From Parastagonospora avenae f. sp. tritici 18332-5 (lineage: Eukaryota; Ascomycota; Dothideomycetes; Pleosporales; Phaeosphaeriaceae): DNA of 64,000 bases. The position numbers and the translations under genes were made by a program. Under the pieces are notes generated by a model, which searched no databases, was not told where the DNA came from, and saw only the letters and a list, made by a program, of their open reading frames with translations. Shown piece by piece: positions 43,547 through 55,810 of this stretch (position 1 is the first letter of the stretch; each line of letters starts with the position of its first letter). The stretch lies in assembly GCA_022559985.1 (NCBI GenBank), contig JAFJTR010000010.1, forward strand, positions 124,001-188,000. The letters are read 5' to 3'.

Positions 43547-44537
43547 CTATTCCTTCTTCCACTCCTCAAACTCCTCGCCCAGATGCTCCTTCAGCCGCGC
43601 AAACTTATTCGCAAAGCCCTTTTCACATCTCCAACACTTCATGCCCCAGGACGGCCAATCCCCAGGCGCAAACCGCTCACTCCCCTCATCCAGCGGAAAC
43701 TCATGCATTTGCACGAGAAAGCTAGAGTTGAAGCTCAAATAATGCTTCTTGTGCTTCATACACGCCGAGTGCATATCCCGACTAAACACATGAATGTGCA
43801 AATGATTCATCGACGGGTGCGTATGCACGCCCGCCACGATCTCCCTACCCCAATTGCGCCCTGATGGCAAAGCAGCGAGTTGTTCCTCCCAAGGCTCAGC
43901 GTCCGACGCACTCATGAGCTCGTCCAGTGCATCTTGATACGGCTTGTCCGCCACACTCACATGCCCAAACTGCCTGCGCAGTTCCTGCGCCGCGAGCGCT
44001 TTCACGCGCTCAACGCGCTTCCGACAACCGGCTAGGAACGCGGTGTCTGACGAGAGGAGGTGCAGGGGGTGTTTGAAGTACACGTCTGGATCTCGCGGGA
44101 TCAGGAGGAGATGGACACTGCTCTATATCATTAGCCACGAAGTGTCTGATACCAAGCGTGAGGAAGGGCATGAGTACGAAGCCTTTGGAAATTTATCGCG
44201 TATTACTACGAAGTCGTCGTCCCACTCGACCACCCTGCCCTCGGGATTCGTCTCGGGTTTGTCGAGGTACACACCTAAACCATTCCGGGGGTCCCAGCCC
44301 TTGATGGCGTTTTTGGCGCGTGAGAGGGTGCTGGCGGGCGGAGAGTCGTCAGCGGTCGGCGCGGGTTTGGATTTCTTGGAAGTGTTGGACATGAGTTCTG
44401 TGACTGCGGGGTGAGGGCGGGGTTGAGGACGTGTGGGGAGGCGACGTACAAGCGTTTGGACGTTTCTTTGGGTGCGGAGGGGGAGGAGAAGGCGCATGCT
44501 CGGTGAGGGTTTGGGGCGCGTTGGCTGGGGAAGGCAT
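43547..44537 (-). CDS. hnt3: Aprataxin/Hnt3-like DNA-adenylate hydrolase
   Basis: Three exons on minus: 44537-44450, 44403-44178, 44120-43547; introns 46 and 57 nt; 295 residues. The first splice restores KRPNAFTELMS. The second uses the inner AG of a TATAGAG acceptor and restores KASSVHLLLIPRDPDVYFKHP. The catalytic HIT motif is NHLHIHVFSRDM (His-phi-His-phi-His), followed by KHKKHYLSFN. The C-terminal zinc finger is CWRC with KEHLGEEFEEW. The family removes AMP from 5' ends left by abortive DNA ligation, acting in the nucleus in single-strand break repair. Length and motif order are normal for fungal Hnt3. It is divergent from the helicase gene. Confidence 0.92.
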
Positions 44538-45061
44538 TGTTGTGGTGATTAAGGTGTACGGGTGCCTATGACGACAGGATTATTGGGGTTCAAGGGATCA
44601 TGGCTGGGAGGGCGTGAGTATCGTTGTCTAATATCAATGTTTCACGCGATTTTCTTATGAGGTTGTCTAAATGATTGTGAGGGTACACGAAAGTTGTACC
44701 ATGTCGAGAGATGACGCGCTTCGAGATGTCCCGAGATGTTTGGGTGGTGGCCCATGCTCCATCCCACGCTTCGGCAGTGACACGGCGGGGCTGCGATCGG
44801 AACTTCAAATTATACGCCCGCGATTTTCTCATCAGGAGCTTACAATCATGGCGGTACACACGCGACAGAGCAATTTCCATTCGACTGCGCTGAGCGAAAG
44901 GTGGACGACTACGCAACCTGGTGGTTGAGCCCTTCTGCTAGCGACAACGCCCTTCAACACCCACAAACGAAAGCTTTACTCTCACAAAACTTTTGTATAT
45001 TCACATCCACCACCTTCTATGGATACACAAGAATTGTTACTATATCTACGAAGTGAACACG
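44538..45061. promoter_or_regulatory. Divergent promoter region
   Basis: 524 bp between the aprataxin-like gene and the DEAH helicase gene. No coding features of its own. Confidence 0.45.
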
Positions 45062-48000
45062 ATGCCGAAGAACGCTCATCCGCCGCGCGGTAAACCCGCG
45101 AAGAAGACTGTGCCGCCAGAGGAAGATACAAGCTACATTGTCTTCGGGGACGGCAAGCCCAAGAAGAAAAAGCCCGACAACGCACATACCGGCACTGGCT
45201 CTGAAGACACCAAGGGCAAAGGCAAGGCCGCGGCTGGACAGCCTGAAGATGGCCCAAAGAAGCCTGATACCAGGACATTGATCGCGGGAGCTTCGTGGAC
45301 TGGCAAATTACCTGTAAATCTGCTGGCAGAGCACTTCCAGAAGCAACACTGGAGCAAGCCGGACTACCGGATAGTATGTACACGATGCGCTACGAGCAGA
45401 TCATAGGCTGACTTCTACAGCGCAAAGATGGCGACAAGCACTTTGCCTACGCCGTGGTCTTGTCCAAACTGAACCAGAAGACGCGAGAAGTGACCACCCT
45501 CCCACAGATCAAGATCCCCGCCGAACTCGAAGAAAAAGCACACCAACCGAGCGCCGTCGAAGCCCGAAACTTCGCCGCCGCCTACACCCTCTTTCGCGTC
45601 GCTAGTGCGAAGAACTTGCATATGATGCTACCTCCAACATACAAGGACCTATGGAAGGGCGAATTCACCGACCTGAAGAAGCGGGACGAAGCAGAAGGTA
45701 AGGGCTGGATGTACGAGGCAGATCCATTCTTTGGCTTCGCCGAGCGAGAAAAGGCGCGAGAACTTGCTGCCAAAGCACGCGAGAAGAAGCAGAAGGAAAG
45801 AGACGAGGCCCAGAAAGCGCACAACCTCCAGCCTGGAGCGGCTATGCCAAGTTCGCGGAGCCTTTCTACTGGCGGCGGCAGGAATCTGCTCAAGGGATGG
45901 GAGCGCGTGCCTAAGATTGAACTTGGGAAGAGGACGAGGAAGGCTGCTGAGCATCTGATTCGTCGAGATGCTGTCTGGAATCCGAATGGTCTTGAACTGG
46001 ATCCTGCGACTAAATCACGCCTTGTGCACGAGATTGCCGAGCTCGGCTTCCGGGATAGTCACGTAGAAGAAGCTGCTGTCATATGCAAAGATCGCGAAGA
46101 GATCATCGAGTGGTTGCTCATCCACGTTCCAGAAGACGATCTTCCGTCATGGAGTTTACCTGAAGGCTACGTCGCTGGAGTAAGCATGGCGAGTGCCAAT
46201 CTGAAGCGCGAAGGCGCTGTGAAACGTCTGGCAGCTGCAGGCTACGCGCTGGATCTATGCGAAGAGGCTTACGATGGTCAAGGCGGTGATGAGCGCAAAG
46301 CAGCAGCACTCCTGCAAACTCGACTTCTTCGGCCAAACGAGGACGACAAAGACATCGCGCAAGAAGTAGCAGACTTCTCAATCGCCGATGACACGGAGGA
46401 GTGGTCAGAAGAAGATGCCTGGGAAACCGAGATGTCGTCTCTGGAAGCGATTTACGACAAGCTCTTCAGTCGACCGTCTCCAGAAATGTGTCGCATCGAA
46501 CTCGACATCAAGCAGCAAGGGAAGCGACTCATTCTGCAAGCCAGGAAACCCTTTGGACTATACCCTGCTGTGGTCCCAATCATCACCTTCGAAGCCGCCA
46601 TTCCCGCTTACATCCGCCTCAGTATCATCCGGCAGGCTCTATTGCATGCCGAAACCAACTGCATAGGAATGCCCATGATCTACGACATTGTAGACTGGGT
46701 GCAGCAGAACTCCGGAGAGATCTTTAAGAACCCTGGCCGATTAAGTGATGTGTCATCTGGCCTCGCTGCAGCCGATCATACTGAAGAGCAACAAGTCCGC
46801 AAGAACAACCGGAAAGCAAGAGGTCGTAGACCAATTGACTGGACGCCTGCGACACTCGTTAGTCAGAAGATACTTTCACAATGGCAGGCCAAGCAAGCTA
46901 TGCCGAATCAGCAAAAGATGATGAATGTTCGACAGGCGTTGCCAGCCTGGAGACTTCGGGAAGACATCATCCGGACTGTCAATGACTGCCAAGTCACCAT
47001 CATCTCAGGTGAGACGGGCTCTGGAAAGTCGACTCAGTCAGTGCAATTCGTCCTCGACGACCTGATCCAGCGACAACTTGGTGGTGTAGCGAACATCATT
47101 TGCACACAGCCTCGAAGGATTTCTGCTCTTGGTCTTGCCGATCGTGTTGCTGATGAGCGATGCTCTCAGGTCGGCGATGAGATCGGGTACACTATCCGTG
47201 GCGAGTCAAAACAAAAGCCGGGTGTCACAAAGATTACATTCGTCACTACTGGTGTTTTGCTTAGACGACTGCAGACTTCAGGTGGGGGTGCTGAAGATGT
47301 TATTGCCGCATTAGCAGACGTCAGCCACGTTGTGGTTGATGAGGTCCACGAGCGCAGTCTAGACACTGACTTCCTCCTGGTCTTGCTCCGACAGATCCTA
47401 CGCAAGCGCAAAGATCTGAAGGTGATCTTGATGAGCGCAACTCTTGATGCCGAAGTTTTTGAGGCCTACTTCAGAGAAGTTGGACCGGTGGGCCGTGTCG
47501 AGATCGAGGGCCGCACGCACCCTGTGCACGACTTCTACATTGACGATGTAGTCCACTTCACGGGCTTCAACGGCGCCGCGATAGGCGATGAGGGCGACGA
47601 GGACAAATCATTCTCCGCCAACATGCGCAGCATTGGCTTCGGCATCAACTACGATCTTATTGCAGAGACAGTCCGACATATCGATCGTCAACTCGGAGAC
47701 AAGGACGGAGGCATCTTGATCTTCCTACCCGGTACCATGGAGATCGACCGCACTCTGCAGGCCCTGAGCCATTTCAACAATCTACACGCGCTTCCACTCC
47801 ATGCATCGCTTCTGCCGGTCGAACAAAAGCGGGTGTTCCCTCTGCCACCTCCTGGCAAGCGGAAAGTCATCGCAGCCACCAATGTTGCGGAGACGTCTAT
47901 TACAATCGAGGACATCGTGGCGGTCATCGATACTGGTCGTGTGAAAGAGACCAGCTACGACCCGCAAAATAACATGGTTCGCCTTGCCGAAACCTGGGCT

Positions 48001-49266
48001 TCTAGAGCTGCATGTAAGCAGCGTCGCGGTCGTGCTGGTCGTGTTCGAGCTGGAGATTGCTACAAGCTATACACCCGGAATGCTGAAGCGAAGATGATGG
48101 AGCGACCTGATCCGGAGATTCGACGAGTACCGTTGGAGCAGATGTGCCTCTCCATCAAAGCGATGGGAGTCCAGGATGTTTCGGGCTTCCTCGCCTCAGC
48201 TCTCACGCCACCTGAGAGTACAGCTGTCGAAGGTGCCATTAGGTTGCTTTCTCAGATGGGAGCCATCACAGACAACGAGCTTACCGCACTTGGTCGCCAC
48301 ATGTCTATGATACCCGCAGATTTGCGTCTAGGAAAACTACTTGTCTACGGCGCGACTTTCGGATGTCTCGAGGCTGCGCTGACGATTGCGTCGGTTTTGA
48401 CAGCTCGTAGTCCATTCATGTCGCCCCGAGAGCGAGATCAAGAAACACGAAACGAGTTCAATCGGATTCGGTCATCGTTCTCGAACAACCAAGGAGACCT
48501 GCTCGTCGACCTCCGAGCATATGAGCAATGGTCTGCAATGCGCAGTAAAGGCGCAAGCACACGCGACCTGCGCTTCTGGTGCCAAGATAATCGCCTTTCA
48601 AACCAGACCATGTTCGACATTGCGTCCAATCGATCACAATATCTTTCTTCGCTCAAAGAAATCTCCTTCATACCAACCTCCTACTCCTCCACCAACCCCT
48701 CCACTCAAGGCACCTACACCAAGCAAAACACCAACGACGCGCTCATCCGCGCGCTCATCGCCGCCTCCTTCTCCCCACAAATCGCACGCATCCAGCTCCC
48801 CGACAAGAAATTTGCGGCCGGCATAGCCGGCGCCGTCGAATTGGACCCCGAAGCGCGCGAAATTAAATACTTCAACCAAGAAAATGGGCGTGTCTTTGTG
48901 CACCCATCGTCCACACTCTTCTCATCCCAAACGTTCCCGTCCAACGCGGCGTTCGTAGCGTACTTCAATAAAATGGCCACCAGCAAGGTTTTTGTTAGGG
49001 ACATCACGCCATTTAATGCGTTTGGATTGCTTATGTTTGCGGGGCGGATTCAGGTGGATACCCTGGGCAGAGGGCTGGTTGTTGATGAGTGGATACGCTT
49101 GAGGGGGTGGGCGCGGATTGGAGTTCTGGTTAGTCGGTTGAGGGGCATGTTGGATCGGGTTTTGGAGGGCATGGTGAAGGAGCCAGGGAAGGGGATGAGT
49201 AAGCGGGAGATGGAAGTTGTGGCTGTTGTGAGGAATTTGGTGGAGAGGGATGGGTTGGATGCGTAG
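45062..49266 (+). CDS. DEAH/RHA-type ATP-dependent RNA helicase, DHX57/YLR419W-like
   Basis: Two exons, 45062-45373 and 45421-49266, with intron 45374-45420 (47 nt); 1385 residues. Order of parts: a lysine-rich N-terminus; a double-stranded-RNA-binding-like segment (LLAEHFQKQHWSKP); a UBA-like region near residue 305 (IAELGFRDSHVEEA); an RWD domain near 430 (EDAWETEMSSLEAIY); then the helicase core with Walker A GETGSGKST near 634, DEVH near 744 (the DEAH box with V for A), SAT near 775, and QRRGRAGRVRAGDCY near 970; then HA2 and OB-type C-terminal domains. UBA-RWD-DEAH is the layout of human DHX57 and yeast YLR419W. It should be a cytoplasmic RNA helicase linked to ribosomes or RNA turnover. 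Confidence 0.93.
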
Positions 49267-50858
49267 AGTGGTAGACTGGAGCGGTGAGGGTGATGTTGCT
49301 GCTGGCTGGAGATTGCTGACGGAAAGGATAGGCACGTGGTAGGGTTCTAATCATCCTTCGTGACTCAGCTTGTTTCTTTCTCAATTTGTCTCGTTCTACT
49401 CAGTCTTCCAAGGAGCGGCCGCTGGTGGCAACGTTTCTTGTCTCTTACCACGCATGCCATCCCTCCGAGATTCTCTTCTTCTCTCCCAGAATGCATATAA
49501 GCCTAACCTCGTCATATCACTCTCTTATTTTCTTATCCTACGACCATTCTGGCGCACATCATGATTTTGTTGCATTGGTAGAGGGCATGCAAGACCTACC
49601 GATGATGTGCTCCAGACTTTGTCGGCCCTTTCATGCTATGTATCGGATTTTAGTGTCGTCAACGTACCGAGTTCGAACTACAATATAGCTTCTTTCTTGC
49701 TGCTATTTCTCTGTCTGTTGGTAGGCCTTGTACGATCGTACGGGTGAATAACAACAACGAGGTTCTTCTGGTGACTGGTATATTGGTATTGATTAATCTA
49801 TGAACGTGGGTGCTACGAAAGTATACCTGAGCGTAACGCAAGTCGGGCCGAAGTAGGATCGAAGAAGGATCGAGTCAGCTCGGCGGTCAGTGTTGAGCAG
49901 ACGACGTCCCTACCGATACTCACGATCCGACACTGTCGTTAATATGTGCAGTTCATCTCGCTGCTGCTGTAACTTGTGGATATCGATTTTGCCTTATTAT
50001 TTCTTATAGTGCTTGTTACTGTTTCAAATTATTGGGTATACGGTCTTTCCTGTGGTCTTCTTCAGTTATGATTTTACTGCGTTGTTGCATCTGCTGCTTG
50101 TAGCATGACTTTATCTTTTCCCTGAGAAGTCCTGAAGATGGTCTAGCTAGCGAAGTGTTGGTTGCGGGTTGGTTTTTGCTAGTATTTAGAATCCCGCTTC
50201 TTCTTTTCATGCCCGAAGTCTGTTGTTTGGCTTCCTGAGTTCCTCGCGTCCATTTTGCGCTGATCATCTTTGTCGGTGGAATTGACGACTTCTTGCGAGT
50301 CTACTCTTGTGTCCCATGGACCGCGTTCATCTCTCTTACCTCACGTCTGTATCACTCTCGCCATTACTTGTGTTGAAGTATCGTTAGGGCATGTGAGCTC
50401 GCTCACCCACCACTGTTCATCAACGTACTCTCATCAAACCCCCTCGTCCAAAGACTTTCCAGCTTCATCTAACTACTGTGTACCGCCTCTTATGTCTCGA
50501 TTATCGTTTCCCTCATCTCCTCAGTTCCATACGCAGTCACGGCACTTCTTGCGGCACATCCTCCGACTCGTCTCCGCACACCCACCTCTCACCACCAATC
50601 CCTCATCCATCTCTCTCGCTTCACCCACGGGACTTGCGCTCGCCATCGCCGACCTTCCACACACAACAACAAACGCGCACGTCGATATAGCCCCACCCGC
50701 CTTCCGCCCACTCCCATACATCTACACCACCCACACTTCAATATATAAGCTCCGCAAACCCCTATCCTTCCATCAACGAGCCTCCTCCTATCTCTCAGCC
50801 GCTTAGTCTAATAGTGTATTGGCCAATCACTTCGTATCGGTCTGACGCACTTGCAATT

Positions 50859-50899
50859 TAGCCTACCGGCTGGCACCTAGGAGGCCGCTCGTTCGATTC
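50859..50899 (+). promoter_or_regulatory. RNA polymerase III A-box and B-box like pair
   Basis: TAGCCTACCGG at 50859-50869 matches the tRNA A box TRGYNNARNNG with one mismatch. GTTCGATTC at 50891-50899 fits the B box GWTCRANNC perfectly. Their start-to-start distance is 32 nt, shorter than in a normal tRNA. The flanking bases do not fold into a cloverleaf I can support, so this may be a degenerate tRNA-derived promoter heading the repeat at 50934. Confidence 0.4.
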
Positions 50900-50933
50900 T
50901 CGGAACGGAAAAATTATTCAATCAGTTTTACAC

Positions 50934-51029
50934 GCCGCTTGAGCTTCACGGATTCGGGTCACTCCCGGATTCGATCGGGGTCGAAGGTGCTTTTTTGCAG
51001 GGCTTTTAAAGCCTTCTTGGATCTTTTTT
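50934..51029 (+). repeat. Dispersed SINE-like repeat, copy B
   Basis: Starts GCCGCTTGAGC, contains TTCGATCGGGGTCGAAGG followed by TGCTTTTTTGC, and ends GGATCTTTTTT. It matches the minus-strand copy at 25261-25362 with spacing differences in the middle. A pol III-like A/B box pair lies just upstream, and the T runs resemble pol III terminators. No flanking target-site duplication is obvious. Confidence 0.6.
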
Positions 51030-52336
51030 GAGGGACGGGGGAAAATGTGCTGGGTTGCTGAGTGGAAGAGAGGAGTGATTTGTTTGAGCTTGCCTAATGC
51101 AATTTGGTGTACCGTCTGTGATGGATTGAGGCGTCTCCGGTGTTCGATGTTGTTTGGCTCTGGTTGGAGTGGTGCGGCAATGTGCATGTCTCATGACGCC
51201 CTCCCTGGTTGGGTCATCGGAGGAAGGCGCATGGTGTTGCGACCGAAGTTCGTTGTCATTACTCACAGCTTCTAAATGACCGAGTTTTTATCATCGCTGG
51301 AATTGGAAGATACATAAATATGGTCACCGGTTTCGAGATCGCGAGGCTGTGAGTGTGGTGCAGATGAAAGCACGAGCCTTACTGGGCCCTTTGTGAACGA
51401 TAAGACAGCCAAACGTTCACGTTATAGGCCCACATGAACGGGAGCCAAGTGTTAAAGTTCCAGGCACGCTTCCCGCCGCCATGTGAAACCAACGTGCGTG
51501 CATGTGGTTCGTCGTGAAGTAAGCTCGAAGTGAGGTCGCCTAATTTGACAGGGGCGACTCCAACGCATCACCACCCACCCTTCCTATCAACCCACCCAAG
51601 TTCCATCACCATCGCCACATCACAGCATCTTAAGCCAAGTCTTCTTGAAACACTTCACAAAGCAGGCTCTTTGCGTTGATAGGCCGCCCCATGCACCAGC
51701 CCAATTGCGTTCCTGCGCCGGCTACGATGTGGCTGTACCTGCATAAGGCGCCCGACGCAGCCCCCGAATTAGACTGCGCCCAGTGTAATACTAACATACA
51801 ACGTGTTCGTTCGCCGAATAGGTTTGTAGAACGTCTCCGGCGACCGAAACATTGCCAGCGAGAAAGGAAATGCCACCGGGCGCCCTAAGGCCTGCACCCA
51901 ACCCGAGCGAGCGAGGCGCCTCAGCCATCTCATTCGCCAATGTCATCTATCTATAATTTCCACAACTTCGAAACGTAGACTAACAACGCATCGAGCCTCA
52001 CACCTTACACTACCAACATGGCGAAAACCTTGACTGCTGGCCTGGGGCGTGAATGTTGGCCTGCGCCGGAATTTGGGGGTTGGAATGAGATGCGCGGTAT
52101 AACCTCGCCGTGATGTCGCCGTTTTCGTAACACGCACATTCCATCTTCTCACGCTGTTCTATTCCATCTTTTGACTCTGTCTCTGTGTCCATCAAGGAAG
52201 TCATCCTGTGCCTTGCAAAGTCACACTCCTTCCGCAGTCATTGGGTCAATCTAGTCATTTCCATCTCGCCCCTTCACACACTCGTCGGATATATCCAACT
52301 CTCGCGACGCATAAGTGTTTGCACTCATACAAAAAC

Positions 52337-53087
52337 ATGCATCTTCTCAGCACACTACTATTTGGATCTGCGCTCGTCACTGCCGCGCCCACGAGCCAAC
52401 AGCTAAGCCCACGAGCAAAATTCGACACCTCGCTGCCACGCATGTCAAACGCCGATGTCTTCAAGATCTACCAAAACTGCTGGGAAGGCAGGATACCATG
52501 GCCCGAGAACGACGTCCCTCCACCTGTTCAGAAAGGTCAGATGAGGCAACTCAGCTTGTACGACATCCCTGAGACCGCACCGCGTATGCTCATTGTCCAC
52601 AACTACTGTGACTATCCCATACACTACGTCCACCTGAATAAGGAACCGATTATTGGTCAAGGCGTCATTGCAGCAGGCGACAAGATCGAAACTCCTCTCG
52701 CCGGCACTGTATTGAAAGCCGGCAAGAACCCCGACCTCGGCAGGCCCGTCCAACTCGAATACACTGTCGAGAACAACCTGGTGTTTTACGATTTGAGCTT
52801 GATCGATTGCTTGAAATTGAAAGGCACATTGAGGACCCAGGATACAAGTCCATGCGCCGGCTTCGAGCATGGGTTGCAGTTCGGCAACAAGAAGTTCAGC
52901 TTTCAGTGCAAAGCTGGCACGTGGTGTGATGACCAGGCTTACTTTTACCATGTAAGTCAATCATACCACTCAAGATACTATGTACTAACAGAGATAGGAA
53001 AATATGTGCAAGGGCGACTCGCCAGTTCACACGAGTGACGCGAACTTGGGTCTCACGGCGGAGTTCTGCGCAGCGAACAAGAAATAA
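52337..53087 (+). CDS. Secreted eight-cysteine BYS1/thaumatin-like protein
   Basis: Two exons, 52337-52951 and 52998-53087, with intron 52952-52997 (46 nt; GTAAGT donor, TACTAAC branch); 234 residues. Signal peptide MHLLSTLLFGSALVTAAP. The mature protein has eight cysteines (NCW, YCD, DCL, PCA, QCK, WCD, MCK, FCA), enough for four disulphides. IVHNYCDYPIHYVHLN, then VQLEYTVENNLVFYDLSLIDC, follows the pattern of BYS1-domain proteins, which are small secreted fungal proteins with a thaumatin-like beta fold. It is likely extracellular. Some relatives are phase- or infection-regulated; that role here is inference. Unspliced read-through would change the last 30 residues. Confidence 0.82.
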
Positions 53088-53600
53088 TGAGCGCGGCTGT
53101 TGCTAGCGGGATTGATCTAGCCTTTTAATTCACTGTATATGTTTTTGATGGACAGTTTTTTCACACTTTTCCCTATTTTCTCCGAGTTCGCCTATTTTCT
53201 AGTACATGTTTATGGTTGATGCGGTACACGGTCGCATACATAGATTCACGACGAGGTGGTCGTCCTTGTAGATGAAAAACTACTGTTTCGAACTGCAATG
53301 ATCTTGATATGCGCTTCTGCATATCTCCTCTGTGATGTCGCGGAAAGAACGGCATCCACCCGCCGCAAACTCGGCCTTTAGCGAAAGATCTAGATCTAGA
53401 TATTATCCGTGACAGCAAAAACCATCACCACGCGAGCAGCAAATTCTGTCAGCCACAACATCGAAATCATGCAACGAGATAGCCATCGAGACGCAGCTAC
53501 GAACCGAGGCCTCGGATTTCTCGCTTGTTCTGCGCAAGCAAGTGGGGGCGGATCCATCTGATAAGATTGCCCCGAGCCGGACTATGCTGTGCAGCGTTAG
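53088..53600. other. Intergenic, no gene seen
   Basis: About 510 bp between the BYS1-like gene and a transporter remnant. No trace of the remnant's missing N-terminal half is visible here. An AGATCTAGATCTAGATAT palindromic run lies near 53386-53403. Confidence 0.5.
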
Positions 53601-54290
53601 ATTAGCTACTATGCTTGGTACTCGTACTGGACATCGTTCCTCCAAGTCATCATGCACCTGAGTATCGCAGAAGCCGGTTTTGTTGCGTCTACATTCGACG
53701 TCCTTTCAGTTATTTTGTTGCTCTCGATTGGGCTGGTCATTAGCAAGACAGGATACTTCAAATGGCTGTTGTACATCGCTGTACCGATATGCATTCTCGG
53801 TCAAGGAGTAATGATTTACTTCCGTCACCCCGGATCCAGCGTCGGGTATCTCGTCATGTGCCAGATATTCATCGCAATCGGTGGCAGCATCATTATTCTT
53901 TGCGAGCAGATTGCTGTCATGGCTGCGGCGGATCACCAGCAAATCGCTACTGTCCTCGCGCTACTGAATATCTTCGGGTGGCTGGGAAGTGCTATTGGAA
54001 GTACGATTTGCGGCGCCATCTGGACGAATTCTTTCCCGCAGGCGCTGGCTAGTTTATTGCCGGAGGATGCTTTAGAGATGTTGGACGATATTACAGGAAG
54101 CCTGGATACGCAGTTGAGTTACGAATTAGGCAGCCCAAGGAGGCTAGCAATCGAGGAAGCTTACGGAGTTGCGCAGAAGAGGATGTTGATTGCAGGTACG
54201 GCAATTATGGGCTTATGTATCTTCTGGGTTCTGCTCATTCAGAACTACAATGTCAAGAAGATGGAGCAGACGAAGGGAAGACTGTTCTAG
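53601..54290 (+). pseudogene. Siderophore-iron MFS transporter, 3' remnant
   Basis: An open frame from ATG 53652 encodes 212 residues matching only the C-terminal part of SIT-type siderophore:proton symporters (AEAGFVASTFDV, ICILGQGVMIYFRHP, LLNIFGWLGSAIG, ending VKKMEQTKGRLF). Family-like sequence begins at 53601 (YYAWYSYWTSFLQV), directly after an in-frame TAG at 53598-53600. No upstream exon with the first eight or so transmembrane helices exists. The remaining frame is intact, with no stop or frameshift, so the truncation seems recent or the fragment is tolerated. An alternative is a rearrangement junction with the 5' part elsewhere in the genome. Confidence 0.72.
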
Positions 54291-54407
54291 GGGAGCATCG
54301 AAAAGATAAGGGCTGACGAAGATGCCTTTGTGGGTAGTCAGTAGGAAAACAATTTTTCGTTCCTTTCTGTTCTTTCTGCGATACAATCGTAGAGCATTGA
54401 ATCTCGG

Positions 54408-54881
54408 CTAACCGATCTTGACCCAAGACGGTTCATCCTGTTCGAACGACTTGTACGTTGCCTTCGGAATCTGATCGAACAGTCCACCCTTCAGGTACAT
54501 TGTCCCTTTACCATCAGTGGTCAAGGATGCGATAGGTCTGCTTCTAATCAGCTTCGACTCACTCTTCTCGCCGAATAAACATACGATCCGCAGTCGCTGC
54601 AGAACTGACGAATAATGGTGTTGCCAGTAGTGGTGTCACTGTCTGTGTAGTTCTTCAAGGTGCCCTTGGTGTCGTTTATTTTGGCATCGTCTTTGGTCAT
54701 GGGGAACACAATGGAACCGAAAGTGCCACCTCCACGACGGCAATTGGCGCTGCAAGGATGAGCTAGAGCCCCAGAGCTATACATATGTACATCAAACCCA
54801 CCAGTAGCAAATCACCGATTCCTTGGGAAGCTCTGGGAGGGTGACTTTGATGCTCGCGCAGTTGCAGCGTCCCTCGACCAT
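54408..54881 (-). CDS. GFA/CENP-V family zinc protein
   Basis: Three exons on minus: 54881-54802, 54749-54585, 54543-54408; introns 52 and 41 nt; 126 residues. Zinc-binding cysteines appear in the usual order: RCNC at the N-terminus, CYCANCRRGGG rebuilt by the first splice, and QFCSDCGS at the end of exon 2, before the conserved RPIASL...GTMYLKGGLFD. The family includes glutathione-dependent formaldehyde-activating (Gfa) enzymes, though most fungal members have no proven substrate. Length and motif order are complete. The gene is convergent with the siderophore-transporter remnant (117-bp gap). The 41-nt intron is near the lower size limit but keeps frame. Confidence 0.85.
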
Positions 54882-55810
54882 ATTGATAGACTCGGTATGT
54901 TAGGTGGTGTTCCGAGGTGAAGATCGATGGATTTATACGGTTTGACTAAGCGATCGTAACAGCAGCTTGGAGGTCGAAGGTGAAGTACAGCAGAATTCAA
55001 GAGTAACAGACTCAGCAGCACTGGGACGTTGGAGTATTGCAAAGGCCCGATCATGACGCACGACCAGGACAAGTGCTTCTCCACAATGTTTATTTACCTC
55101 GGCTCTTACATGCGCGACTCGGCTCACCTCAAGTTTGTAGATGGTACGTCTTGTCTTCCACGCCTGGCCATCGTGACCCATTCAAAGTTGTATCAGGGAA
55201 ATCCCTTTTGGACAACAGTTTTTGTCGAATTAAAGTTCCAGATTTTGGAGCGGAGGTTGCTGGGGTCAGCTGTCTGTGGAAAGCATCTATGACTGTGTCG
55301 GTGTTTGATCAAAACGTCATCCTTCGGATGCTTATGCTGAAGCAATGCATTGACTAAGCAACCAAGCCTTGTGCTCGGAAGTTGTTCAATTAATGGTCGG
55401 AAGATTTGCTTTACTATGTGCAGGTCACGGCCAAAAAGGCACGGAAGAAGGGTGTGTTTTCATCGCGGACGACCAATGGGCGAACTTCGGAGATAAATAG
55501 GAGGGAAAGAGCTCATGAAGTTGAGTTCGAGTATCGATGTGATATTGTCTTGCGTTCCGAAAGAGGATAGTGCGCCCATGAGGTGCTCGTCTGGCACGTG
55601 ATTCAGTGTTTTTATCGATAAGCGCAGGTAAACACAACAATCAATTGATTGCTTGTAGACCACTGCACCAACAGCTCCTCACGATACCAAACCTTTGCGC
55701 TGATCTGAACTGCTCAGCCTACCACCAAAATGGTACTGAACCTGCTCAAAGTCTCCGATACACGCGGCTGACTAAGATAGACACGCGACTCGGCAGCAAC
55801 ATACCTTCAC
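54882..55810. other. Intergenic, no gene seen
   Basis: About 930 bp with only short open frames (for example 55037-55357) and no domains. It includes the promoter of the GFA gene. Confidence 0.5.

Larger units (their letters stand above)
49267..52336. other. 3-kb gene-poor stretch
   Basis: No supported gene. The longest open frame (50270-50806 plus) is Ser/Pro/His-rich and has no domain or signal peptide. The region contains the second SINE-like repeat copy with RNA polymerase III-type boxes near 50859-51029. The remainder shows no clear tRNA, rRNA or transposon open frame. Confidence 0.5.

Noticed and set aside
50270..50806. 178-residue open frame in the gene-poor stretch
   Set aside because: Ser/Pro/His-rich composition without signal peptide, membrane helix, domain or splice partners. 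Kept only as a note.
50841..50915. Possible tRNA gene
   Set aside because: A-box and B-box sequences are present, but the acceptor, anticodon and T stems do not pair and the A-B spacing is short. Better explained as a tRNA-derived repeat head.
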